From: a virus
Strand: one strand, 5' to 3'
IMG/VR virus record: IMGVR_UViG_3300036846_000382
Location: 1-47,233 of that record
DNA: 47,233 nucleotides
In this document: positions 40,502 to 47,233 of the stretch, one piece after another
How the letters are laid out: every line of letters begins with the position of its first letter
Numbering within the stretch: position 1 is the first letter of the stretch
The notes under the pieces: model-generated
Told to the model about the DNA's origin: nothing
Seen by the model: only the letters and a program-made list of their open reading frames with translations
Databases searched by the model: none
Program-made: the position numbers and the translations under genes

Positions 40502-42601
40502 CTACCAAGTAACGCTCTGGGTCCACGCGATAACACCGGCCCGGCGCATTCCCCAATTCATCGGCAGGATCATGCGCAACGCGATGCTGTCGGTCTGGAA
40601 CATGCTCCGGGCGGGCGCGGCGACGGTAGGCGGAGCGCCGGGGGTCGCGATCGGCAGCGGTGTCGTGTCTTCCATATGCAACACGGTCTGATCGCTGAGG
40701 TCGAACCGCGGATCGTCACCCGCGAGCGAGACGAAATCCGCCGCGTCGAGGAGGATGATCATTCCCAGTGGCATCGTGGTCGAGACGATGACCGGATAGC
40801 CCATCAGCATTTCGTTGTTGATCTCGGCCTTAAACGGGAAGTCGCCAGCGTTATTTTGCGTGAGGCTGATGGAGACCTGCTGAACCGGGTTCATCAACCA
40901 GACTGGGGTCCGAAGCGAGTTCGCTCCCGCCAAGACGCCGATCAGCGCTTTGATATCACCGACCAGCGCGTTGAAGCCGCCGCCCGCCGTCGCGGTTGTC
41001 GCCGCTACGCCACTGCGAAGTCCGGCCGGCCGTACCGTCGTCGCCGGATTCGCGTCGATCAACGTGGAGTCGATCGTCACCTGCGTATCGGCCTGGATCA
41101 TATCCCGCACGACCGTCTCGATGGTCGGGTTGGAATGCTCCATGATCTCGCGGGTAAACGTAGTGATCACGGCCATTTTCTTCAGGCCGAACGTAACTGT
41201 CGTGAGCGCTCCCTGGCGGACCGGGATCGGCGCGCCCTCGGCGACGAACGAGCCGGAAATTGTCGGCGTTGACTGGCGGGTCGGAAGCTGGATCGTGCCG
41301 AACCGCCCGAGGTCGAGCCGCATTCCCTTGGTGGCGAGCGGCGCATAGATGGCGCCCGGATAGAGCGGGTCGAACCATTCCCCGTAGGCGATCTGCACGA
41401 GTTCGGCGGCCCATGTGACCGTCGTCGTCGTCGCCGGATTGGTCGCGGCACGGGTGACGAGCAATTCCGCCAGGACGCGTACCGGCGAATTGTGCGCGAT
41501 AGCGTCCTCGCCGTAGCGCTCCCGGATGACGTCTATGACGGAACGCCGCCCCTGATGATGCGCTATCATACCGGCGGTAACGGCTCGCACTAAGAAATCG
41601 CCGGGCGACATATCTTTTTTCGGCATCGCGAACGGACGCGGTTCGCGCCCGGTCGTCGTCGAAGACGGCACGACGATTTCGCTTTTCAGCGCGAGAGTCG
41701 TCTCGGTTTTCTTCAGCCCTTCGAGTTTGCGCTCGGCATCGGCGATCCGCTGATTGAGCCCCTCGGTTACGGTGAGAGCCTCGTCATCGGGATCATCCGC
41801 GAGCCCGTTGACGTGATCGGTAAGATTATCCCGCAGCCCGGCGATCTCGGTCTGCGCGTGCTGGATCCGTTCTGATAAATTCATCCTCGTAGTCCTTGCC
41901 TGACGAGTTCCGGCTAGCTCGCCAGAGATCGCCCGCCGCGTAGTCCTGTCTTTGCCGGCAAGCTCGCCGAAGATCAGGGCTCGGGTAGCGGGCGATAAAT
42001 GCAGTGATTTTGCGACAGAGAGCGCGTTCGGGTTGGCCGGTACGGCGACGAGCGAGCATTCGACGAGTTCGCTCTTTGTGAAACGCAGCCCGCCGCTTTT
42101 GCTGCCCTCTAGCGGGACCGCGTCCTGGGAGCGAAAGCCGACGCTGACGGCGCGCAGCACACCGGCCTGGATAGCTGAGTGAATTTCCTTCAGCCGGTCG
42201 GATACCGGCGGCAGCAATTTCAAACGGCCGCGCAGCTCTCCGGCAGTGACGCCGACATCGCGCCAATTGCCGATGACGAACCGCGAATCGTGATTGAACA
42301 GCGCGACCGGGTTCTTGCGGAAGTTTGAAAGGTCCCAACCATTCGCCTCGATAACGTCGCCCATTCGATCGACGGTTTCGTCGGACATGACAAATTCGAG
42401 CGGATCGTCGCCCGGCGGCGGCGCCGACGTCGTCTTTTGCGAGACGACCGTTGTCTTAGCGCTCTTCTGGCTATCGCTCCATTGCGACAGGCAGGCGGCG
42501 ACGGCCTGGTCTTGCTCCATATCGCCGTCCATGGCTTCCGAGACGCAGCGGCTCATAAATTCGGATTGGCTTTCGTCGCCCGATGGTGTCGGAAGCGGCA
42601 T
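40502..42601 (-). CDS. Fused prohead protease and major capsid protein
   Basis: 699 aa in one frame. N-terminal short helix module (SEFMSRCVSEAMDGD), then a HK97-type prohead protease (about 65-210) with H in ALFNHDSR and Ser in RAVSVGF. A coiled-coil delta-like region (240-305) follows, then the HK97-fold capsid (about 320-699: DFLVRAVTAGMIAHHQG, EGAPIPVRQGALT, TREIMEHSNPTIETVV, and C-terminal LRMILPMNWGMRRAGV). Proteases and capsids are usually separate genes; this fusion is a known but minority arrangement. AAAGGAG ribosome site. Confidence 0.93.
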   Translation of the reverse strand: MPLPTPSGDESQSEFMSRCVSEAMDGDMEQDQAVAACLSQWSDSQKSAKTTVVSQKTTSAPPPGDDPLEFVMSDETVDRMGDVIEANGWDLSNFRKNPVALFNHDSRFVIGNWRDVGVTAGELRGRLKLLPPVSDRLKEIHSAIQAGVLRAVSVGFRSQDAVPLEGSKSGGLRFTKSELVECSLVAVPANPNALSVAKSLHLSPATRALIFGELAGKDRTTRRAISGELAGTRQARTTRMNLSERIQHAQTEIAGLRDNLTDHVNGLADDPDDEALTVTEGLNQRIADAERKLEGLKKTETTLALKSEIVVPSSTTTGREPRPFAMPKKDMSPGDFLVRAVTAGMIAHHQGRRSVIDVIRERYGEDAIAHNSPVRVLAELLVTRAATNPATTTTVTWAAELVQIAYGEWFDPLYPGAIYAPLATKGMRLDLGRFGTIQLPTRQSTPTISGSFVAEGAPIPVRQGALTTVTFGLKKMAVITTFTREIMEHSNPTIETVVRDMIQADTQVTIDSTLIDANPATTVRPAGLRSGVAATTATAGGGFNALVGDIKALIGVLAGANSLRTPVWLMNPVQQVSISLTQNNAGDFPFKAEINNEMLMGYPVIVSTTMPLGMIILLDAADFVSLAGDDPRFDLSDQTVLHMEDTTPLPIATPGAPPTVAAPARSMFQTDSIALRMILPMNWGMRRAGVIAWTQSVTW

Positions 42602-42612
42602 CCGTCGCTCCT

Positions 42613-44406
42613 TTAGGCAATCATCGCCGAGATATCGATCACGGTGCGCTTCGCGGTCGCGACGCCGACGGCCATCGCGAGCGCGACGAGAGCGTCGATC
42701 CGGTTCGTGGCGTGGCGTTTACTGAACCAGCGATTATCGAACGGGTCGCTTTCGACCGCGGCGGACATGCAAGCGGACATAATGAGCGGACTGCGCCGGA
42801 TACGAATGCGGCGCTCTAGGATCAGGCTTTCCAGTTCGCGGACCGAGCCGGGCATCCAAAGCTGGCTTTCTGCCGCGCGGCGCTTTCCGGCCTGGGGATG
42901 CTCGACGAGCGGGACGGTGACTCCGAGTTCGTCGAGCGCGTTCTCGAAATTCTTGCGGAACGCATAGGCGTCGTATGCGACGGCCTGCGCGTCGTAGTCG
43001 TTCTGCGCTTCGCCGATCCGCGCGGCGACGAAATCCATCCGGACGAGCTTGCCGGGGGTCGCGTGAAGATGCCCCTGCCGTGCCCATAATTCATACGGCG
43101 CCTGATCCTGCAGCGCGCGCTGTGCGAGCGTATCTTTCGGGGTCCACGCTTCGACCCAGGCATCGAACGTCGGCTGCGTCGAGATGCCGTCCTCGCGCGC
43201 GACCTCGACGGAGCCGGTCGGGACGACAAACGCGAGCGCGGTCAGATCGCGCGTCGCGGAAAGGTCCGCGCCCATGTAGAGCGGCTCGCCCGCGTGATCT
43301 TCGGGATTAAAGTCGGCCGTGACGGCGTCGAGCGCTTGCCGGCTCATCCACGCGACTTCGGCATCCGTCCAGCAGCAGAAGTGCAATCGGAGAATGCCGT
43401 TTAGCTTTCCGGGAATCGCCTTCGCCTGACGGACGACGCTCTCCAGATAATCCGGCTGAACGGTAACGCCGAGCAGAGGATTGCTTTTGGCCCAGCAGCT
43501 CGGGTCTTCCAGCGGATCGTCCTCGGGATCGAGGCCGCAGACGAAGCTAAACTCCTGATCGTCGATGACCTCACCGACGAAGGTCGCCGCCTCGTCCGGG
43601 GTCCGCGTTCCGGCCGCGATCTGGACCGCGAACTCATGCTCCTGCCAGCAGACCGATTGGCGATCCGAGCCGCTATTCGTGGTCATGACGAGCAGCGGCT
43701 GTCGACGCCACTTGAAGCCCCGTTCGAGCATCTCGATGGTTAGCTGGTCCGGGTGCTCGTGAACCTCGTCGCATAGCGCGCAGCTCGGGCGCGGTCCCGA
43801 ACCGGAGCGGCGGGCCTCGCTGGAAATCGGGCGAAAGAAGCTAGCGGTCCGAAGATCGGCGAGGTTCCAGACCGGGTTGCCGCCGGAGGTCGTCAGCCGC
43901 TTCCGGAGAGCCGGCGACTGCTCGCGCATCGCGACGGCGTCGCGGAAGAGCACCATCGCCTGCGCGGTATTCGCCGCAGCGGCGTAAACCTCGGCCCGAG
44001 GCTCGTCGTCCGCGAGAAGGCAATACATGCCGATCCCGGCCGCGAGCGGTGATTTGCCGGACCCTTTGGCCTGCTCGATATAGGCCCGGCGAAAGCGCCG
44101 CGTCCCGTCCGAGCGGCGCCAGCCGAAGAGCGAGCCGACGATGAATTGCTGCGATGGGTGAAGCTCGAACAGCCCGCCCTCGAATTGCCCGCCGGCGAGA
44201 CGCAGGACGGTCGGGAAAAACCGAATCGCCCGCAGCGCGGCATCGAGGTCCCAATGAAAGCCACGCGCTTTCGCCGTCTCGCGGTCGAGCAGGTGCCGGC
44301 GGCAGGCGTTCCGGATATGCGGGCCGGCGACGATACGGCCGGCAAGGACAGCCTTGGCCCACTGCGTCACGGGATCGACGCGGCGGACCCGAACCGACTT
44401 AGCCAT
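42613..44406 (-). CDS. terL: Large terminase subunit
   Basis: 597 aa. Walker A QAKGSGKSP (112-120), Walker B LCDEVHEH (211-218), coupling motif MTTNSGS (241-247), and nuclease acidic residues D381, D387 and D571 (NRIDAL). Terminase_1-type. It cuts and translocates DNA into the head. No strong ribosome site; its leader contains copy 2 of the 31-bp element, 42 bases upstream. Confidence 0.95.
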   Translation of the reverse strand: MAKSVRVRRVDPVTQWAKAVLAGRIVAGPHIRNACRRHLLDRETAKARGFHWDLDAALRAIRFFPTVLRLAGGQFEGGLFELHPSQQFIVGSLFGWRRSDGTRRFRRAYIEQAKGSGKSPLAAGIGMYCLLADDEPRAEVYAAAANTAQAMVLFRDAVAMREQSPALRKRLTTSGGNPVWNLADLRTASFFRPISSEARRSGSGPRPSCALCDEVHEHPDQLTIEMLERGFKWRRQPLLVMTTNSGSDRQSVCWQEHEFAVQIAAGTRTPDEAATFVGEVIDDQEFSFVCGLDPEDDPLEDPSCWAKSNPLLGVTVQPDYLESVVRQAKAIPGKLNGILRLHFCCWTDAEVAWMSRQALDAVTADFNPEDHAGEPLYMGADLSATRDLTALAFVVPTGSVEVAREDGISTQPTFDAWVEAWTPKDTLAQRALQDQAPYELWARQGHLHATPGKLVRMDFVAARIGEAQNDYDAQAVAYDAYAFRKNFENALDELGVTVPLVEHPQAGKRRAAESQLWMPGSVRELESLILERRIRIRRSPLIMSACMSAAVESDPFDNRWFSKRHATNRIDALVALAMAVGVATAKRTVIDISAMIA

Positions 44407-44447
44407 TTAAGGCGCTAGGGAGCCCCGTAGAGAGGGCATTGTCTTTC

Positions 44448-44478
44448 CCGGTAGTACCCTAGCGGCCGGTCCCGTTCC
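44448..44478 (-). repeat. 31-bp dispersed element, copy 2
   Basis: Read on the - strand: GGAACGGGACCGGCCGCTAG, spacer GGTA, then CTACCGG. Same arms as copy 1 at 19104-19134, 25 of 27 identical, but its 4-nt spacer is the reverse complement of the other (GGTA versus TACC). It is 42 bases upstream of the terL start and touches the stop of the PEP-CTERM gene. Confidence 0.7.
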
Positions 44479-45206
44479 TATGCCGTAGCGCCTGCGGCCG
44501 GCTGCTTGCGACGCCACCTTAGCGCGACAAGCCCGACGAGCCCGGTCCCGAGGATCAGGAGACTCCCCGGTTCCGGGACCTCGGTTTTAATCTCGGTCTG
44601 GCCCCGGTTGACCAAGCTGCCGCCTGCTACCAACGTGCCGGAAGCTTCCTCGGTCATCGAGAATAAACCAGGGTCGTTGATCGCACCCGAATTGTTGTGA
44701 CTAAACGAATCGGCAACTAAGGTAACGGAATGGGAGAAGCTGTCGATGAGAGTCCCGGGGTGGTCGGCCACACCCCCATCCGCGCCTTGCTGGTTGGCCG
44801 GGTCGTCCCAAAACTGCAAAAGGATGTTGGACCCGATCGCCGTCTCGAACGTGCCAGATCCGCTGGTGTTGAAAGCCGTGACAGGCCCGATAAAGTTGGT
44901 CGCGCTTACGGTAAAGGTGATCGAACGGTCGGCCCCGCTATTGTTGATAAGCTGGAGCGAGGACGTGTCGAGGATATTCGTCGCGCCCATCGACGCGATC
45001 TGAATAGAGCCGTTTACCTGGACCCCGTTGATCGACTGGTTGCCTAGCTGCAACGTGCCGACCGCGGGGTTGGTGTCGCACGCGGCGTTATCGACGCAGG
45101 TCGCGGCGGTGCCGCTAATGTCATAGCTAACGATGAGGGTTGCCCCAGCCTCGCTCCCGCCTAGTAAGGCGGCTGCGGCAACTCCGGCTAAAAACCACTT
45201 CAACAT
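44478..45206 (-). CDS. PEP-CTERM sorting-domain exported protein
   Basis: 242 aa. Signal peptide (about 1-22, MLKWFLAGVAAAALLGG, cut near SEAGA), a beta-rich mature domain with two Cys (about 37 and 44) and Asn/Ser/Thr-rich strands, then a C-terminal PEP-CTERM signal: VPEP (210-213), a membrane helix GSLLILGTGLVGLVALRW, and a basic RWRRKQ end. The host exosortase would cut after PEP and attach the protein to the surface. Its AGGAGG site overlaps the small-terminase stop (TAGGAGG), so it is embedded in the packaging operon. No virion function is suggested. Confidence 0.92.
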   Translation of the reverse strand: MLKWFLAGVAAAALLGGSEAGATLIVSYDISGTAATCVDNAACDTNPAVGTLQLGNQSINGVQVNGSIQIASMGATNILDTSSLQLINNSGADRSITFTVSATNFIGPVTAFNTSGSGTFETAIGSNILLQFWDDPANQQGADGGVADHPGTLIDSFSHSVTLVADSFSHNNSGAINDPGLFSMTEEASGTLVAGGSLVNRGQTEIKTEVPEPGSLLILGTGLVGLVALRWRRKQPAAGATA

Positions 45207-45215
45207 ATTTTCCTC

Positions 45216-45698
45216 CTACGCACCGAGAAATTCATCCGTAGGGTCCGCAATCTGCCGGCCCTCGACCTCGATCCGGCTGCGCGCCGAGGGCGTCATACCC
45301 AATTCGGCCGCGAAGTGGACCATATCTTTCTGTGCCTTGTTCCGGGTCCCGACGAGCGGGTTCTGGATCGCGTTCCCATTCGTCGTCCGGATCAGGAGCC
45401 CGGAGGTTAGCTGATCCGCGGCGGCCATCGTTTTTAACGCGCGCTGGCATTGCGCCCAGCAGGAATAGGCTTCGCAGTAAGCGGCCATAGCGGCGCGGTC
45501 TACCATCGTCAGAAGGCCGATCCGATGCTGCTCTACCGCGAGCCGGTTCCACTCGATGAGCGCATCCGCACTCAGCTCCAGCGGCGGGTCCGGCATGAGC
45601 GGTATCGGCTGCGGCTCGCGCCGGTTAAGCGTGCGCTTGCCGGGGTTTCCCATAATCAGCTTTAGATGGGTCGGCTTCGGCTTCGGACCGTCTTTCAT
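45216..45698 (-). CDS. terS: Small terminase subunit (P27 family)
   Basis: Start chosen at ATG 45698 in a 4-nt ATGA overlap with the glycosyltransferase gene; 160 aa. KPKPTHLKLIMGNPGKRTLN at the start, SADALIEWNRLAVEQHRIGL, DRAAMAAYCEAYSCWAQCQ, and LIRTTNGNAIQNPLVGTRN are typical of P27-like terminase small subunits. It recognises the packaging site. The upstream in-frame extension (to 45974) is antisense-like and lies inside the neighbour. Confidence 0.93.
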   Translation of the reverse strand: MKDGPKPKPTHLKLIMGNPGKRTLNRREPQPIPLMPDPPLELSADALIEWNRLAVEQHRIGLLTMVDRAAMAAYCEAYSCWAQCQRALKTMAAADQLTSGLLIRTTNGNAIQNPLVGTRNKAQKDMVHFAAELGMTPSARSRIEVEGRQIADPTDEFLGA

Positions 45699-46558
45699 AC
45701 GACGGCTGCCATTCCGTAATCGTCCGGGCCGACCGGCAGCTCGAATCCGTCGCGCGGGATTAGCTTCGTATGCCGGAACGGCCGGAAATCGACGTAATGG
45801 TGAGCCCGGCCCCAACGCCACGCGAGCCGCGCTACGTCCGGGTGAAGCCGCACGATCATGCGCGATTTCGGGAGCGTCCCTTCCTTCGCGTAAAAGGCGT
45901 CGGTATTGCCGCCCTTCATCATTTGGGTCGGCTCTTTGTGCTGAAGGAACGCATTGAACTGGACCGTACACCACCCGGCTTTAAGAACGCGCAGCGACAG
46001 GTCGAGGTCCTCGTTATACCGGCCGCGCCAGCGAAACGGGAGATCGTTGCGAATCAAGATGCAGGAAAAGAGCCGGGTATTCATCGTAAAGGCGGGCATT
46101 TTCGCGCGCCGTTCGGCGAACATAAAATAATTCGGACCAGCGAGCGCGACGTTCTTATAGCGCAGCGCGAAATCTTCCATGCAGCGGATCAGAGTGCCGT
46201 CCGAGGCCCGGATAAACGTGTTTTTGTGGAGCCGGTAAAATCCTCGGATATTGTCGTCGATGATCCAGTGACGGTCCGCGCCAAGCGAGACGGCATGATC
46301 CCACGCGAAATTCCGCGCCGGTCCCGAGCCGGGGCTCTGGCCCTCGGCTAAATCCATGCAGTGGTCGTAATCCCGCTGATAGCGCTTATCGAGGACGAGC
46401 AGCTTCTGGCGGTCGATGACCGCAGCATAGGCTGCGTGTTCCTGTTCCTCGACGATCATACGGAATGGGACGCCGATACGGTCGAGCACCCGCGCGGTCT
46501 GCCGCTGCTCGTGCCGTCCCTTCGAGGGAATATAGATCGGAAATTCAGGCTGCGGCAT
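45695..46558 (-). CDS. TET-associated-type glycosyltransferase (TAGT/GREB1-like)
   Basis: 287 aa. GT-A-like start IPSKGR (10-15), GSGPARNFAWD (77-87), DRHWIIDDNIRGFYRL (95-110) with the DDN as metal-binding motif, CMEDFALRYKNVALAGPNYF, YNEDLDLSLRVLKAGWC, and a final helical part ending GPDDYGM. These match the TAGT family that sits beside TET/JBP oxygenases in phages and is proposed to glycosylate oxidised cytosine or thymine in DNA. No TET/JBP, thymidylate synthase-like or hydroxymethylating gene is seen here. Couples with the small terminase (ATGA) and the ParB-like gene (14-nt overlap). Confidence 0.8.
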   Translation of the reverse strand: MPQPEFPIYIPSKGRHEQRQTARVLDRIGVPFRMIVEEQEHAAYAAVIDRQKLLVLDKRYQRDYDHCMDLAEGQSPGSGPARNFAWDHAVSLGADRHWIIDDNIRGFYRLHKNTFIRASDGTLIRCMEDFALRYKNVALAGPNYFMFAERRAKMPAFTMNTRLFSCILIRNDLPFRWRGRYNEDLDLSLRVLKAGWCTVQFNAFLQHKEPTQMMKGGNTDAFYAKEGTLPKSRMIVRLHPDVARLAWRWGRAHHYVDFRPFRHTKLIPRDGFELPVGPDDYGMAAVV

Positions 46559-47189
46559 TAGCCGGCTGCTGATCCTTGAACGGGTGCGGCTCTTCCCACG
46601 GAAACCACATGTATTTTGCTTTCGCGGATACGCTCTGGCCGAGGAGCCGGGCGAACTCGTCTACCGCGCCTTGGTCCTTGAAGTGGACGACTATCGAGCG
46701 GAAAGCGTGCTGGTCATCCTGCGTAAAATCGGGCATTCCGGCCCACTCTTCGGCCGGGTCCCGGTCGTGCGCGAAAAGCTGGTCGATTTCGAGCGCGTGA
46801 AAGCCGATGGTACCGAGATCGACGGCCATGCCGCGGAGGTCGGCTAGCTCGATCCGCAAAAGATCGAGGTCCCAGCCGGCGTTTAACGCCAGCTTATTGT
46901 CCGCGAGCGCGTAGGCGCGCTTCTGCGCCTCGGTCCAACCGCGCGCCACCATAACTGGAACGGTCGCCAACCCTAATTCACTCGCCGCTAATACCCGGCC
47001 ATGCCCCGCGATTATTCCTCCAACCTCGTCGATCAAAACCGGAATCGTCCAACCCCATTCCCGGATTGAATTAGCTATTTCCTGCACTTGCTCCGGCGAA
47101 TGCGTCCGCGCGTTCCGGGCGGCTGGGACGAGGCTCGCGACGTCGCGGCGCTCGACCTTATCGGCCGGCCAGGGCAGCGCTTCGGTCAT
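46545..47189 (-). CDS. ParB-like N-terminal-domain protein, DNA-modification linked type
   Basis: 214 aa. ParB/Srx pattern: LVPAARNARTHSPEQVQEIA, IREWGWTIPVLIDEVGGIIAGHGR (42-65), AASELGLATVPVMVARG and AYALADNKLALNAGWD. This is the subtype that is often fused to or beside DNA methylases in phages. Here no methylase follows; instead residues about 160-205 form a small extra domain (IVVHFKDQGAVDEFARLLGQ, KYMWFPWEE). Likely partners the glycosyltransferase gene that follows by 14-nt overlap. Confidence 0.8.
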   Translation of the reverse strand: MTEALPWPADKVERRDVASLVPAARNARTHSPEQVQEIANSIREWGWTIPVLIDEVGGIIAGHGRVLAASELGLATVPVMVARGWTEAQKRAYALADNKLALNAGWDLDLLRIELADLRGMAVDLGTIGFHALEIDQLFAHDRDPAEEWAGMPDFTQDDQHAFRSIVVHFKDQGAVDEFARLLGQSVSAKAKYMWFPWEEPHPFKDQQPANAAA

Positions 47190-47233
47190 TAATTTGACCC
47201 CCGCTTTGAGATTCGCGTCGGTGCCAGGAAATC

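Noticed and set aside
46545-47189. Partition ParB
   Set aside because: No ParA, no parS-like palindrome cluster, and the subtype is that linked to DNA modification.

Overview
The window reads as an essentially complete genome of a temperate tailed phage (or an excised prophage) of a high-GC alphaproteobacterium. The virion genes describe a contractile-tailed particle: an HK97-type head (P27-like small terminase, large terminase, portal, protease-capsid fusion) joined to a Mu-like tail (DUF2635 protein, sheath, tube, frameshifted chaperone, tape measure, DNA-circularisation protein, hub, gp45-type spike, gp46, baseplate J, DUF2313). A tyrosine integrase and two small HTH regulators indicate a temperate lifestyle. 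The alphaproteobacterial host is inferred from a GapR/DUF2312 protein and codon/GC character. A PEP-CTERM protein further suggests a host with exosortase sorting. No tRNA, rRNA, IS element or CRISPR array was seen.

Layout: a control region at about 5947-6501 holds three near-perfect GTAAAA-N4-TTTTAC operators. Rightward from it (6502-20420) all genes are on the + strand: a Cro-like regulator, a RecB/Cas4-like nuclease, DGQHR-like and ParB-like proteins, RecT, an SMC/Rad50-like ATPase with a zinc hook, a HIRAN protein, small unknowns, an exported protein, an HTH protein, the integrase, more accessory genes and a methyltransferase. Leftward (5946-18, and by inferred circularity on through 47189-20429) all genes are on the - strand: HNH nuclease, replication protein, GapR-like protein, VRR-NUC nuclease, putative late regulator, small proteins and a terminase-linked HNH; then a ParB-like protein, a TET-associated-type glycosyltransferase, small terminase, PEP-CTERM protein, large terminase, head genes, tail genes and tail fibres. 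The two transcription directions meet at 20420/20429. A linear window whose gene order closes so neatly suggests an arbitrary cut in a circular map.

The most unusual contents are: a PEP-CTERM surface protein gene placed between the two terminase genes; a glycosyltransferase-ParB pair resembling DNA hypermodification loci but without a visible TET/JBP oxygenase or base hydroxylation gene; a recombination block combining RecT, a zinc-hook ATPase and an Fe-S nuclease; a gp45 spike fused to collagen-like repeats and an S74 chaperone; a 31-bp element found upstream of both terL and the 19193 gene; four GGTTAGACA repeats in the last + strand intergenic region; and a candidate small RNA at 837-954. 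No dedicated endolysin/holin/spanin cassette was recognised; the only muralytic domain seen lies inside the tape-measure protein.
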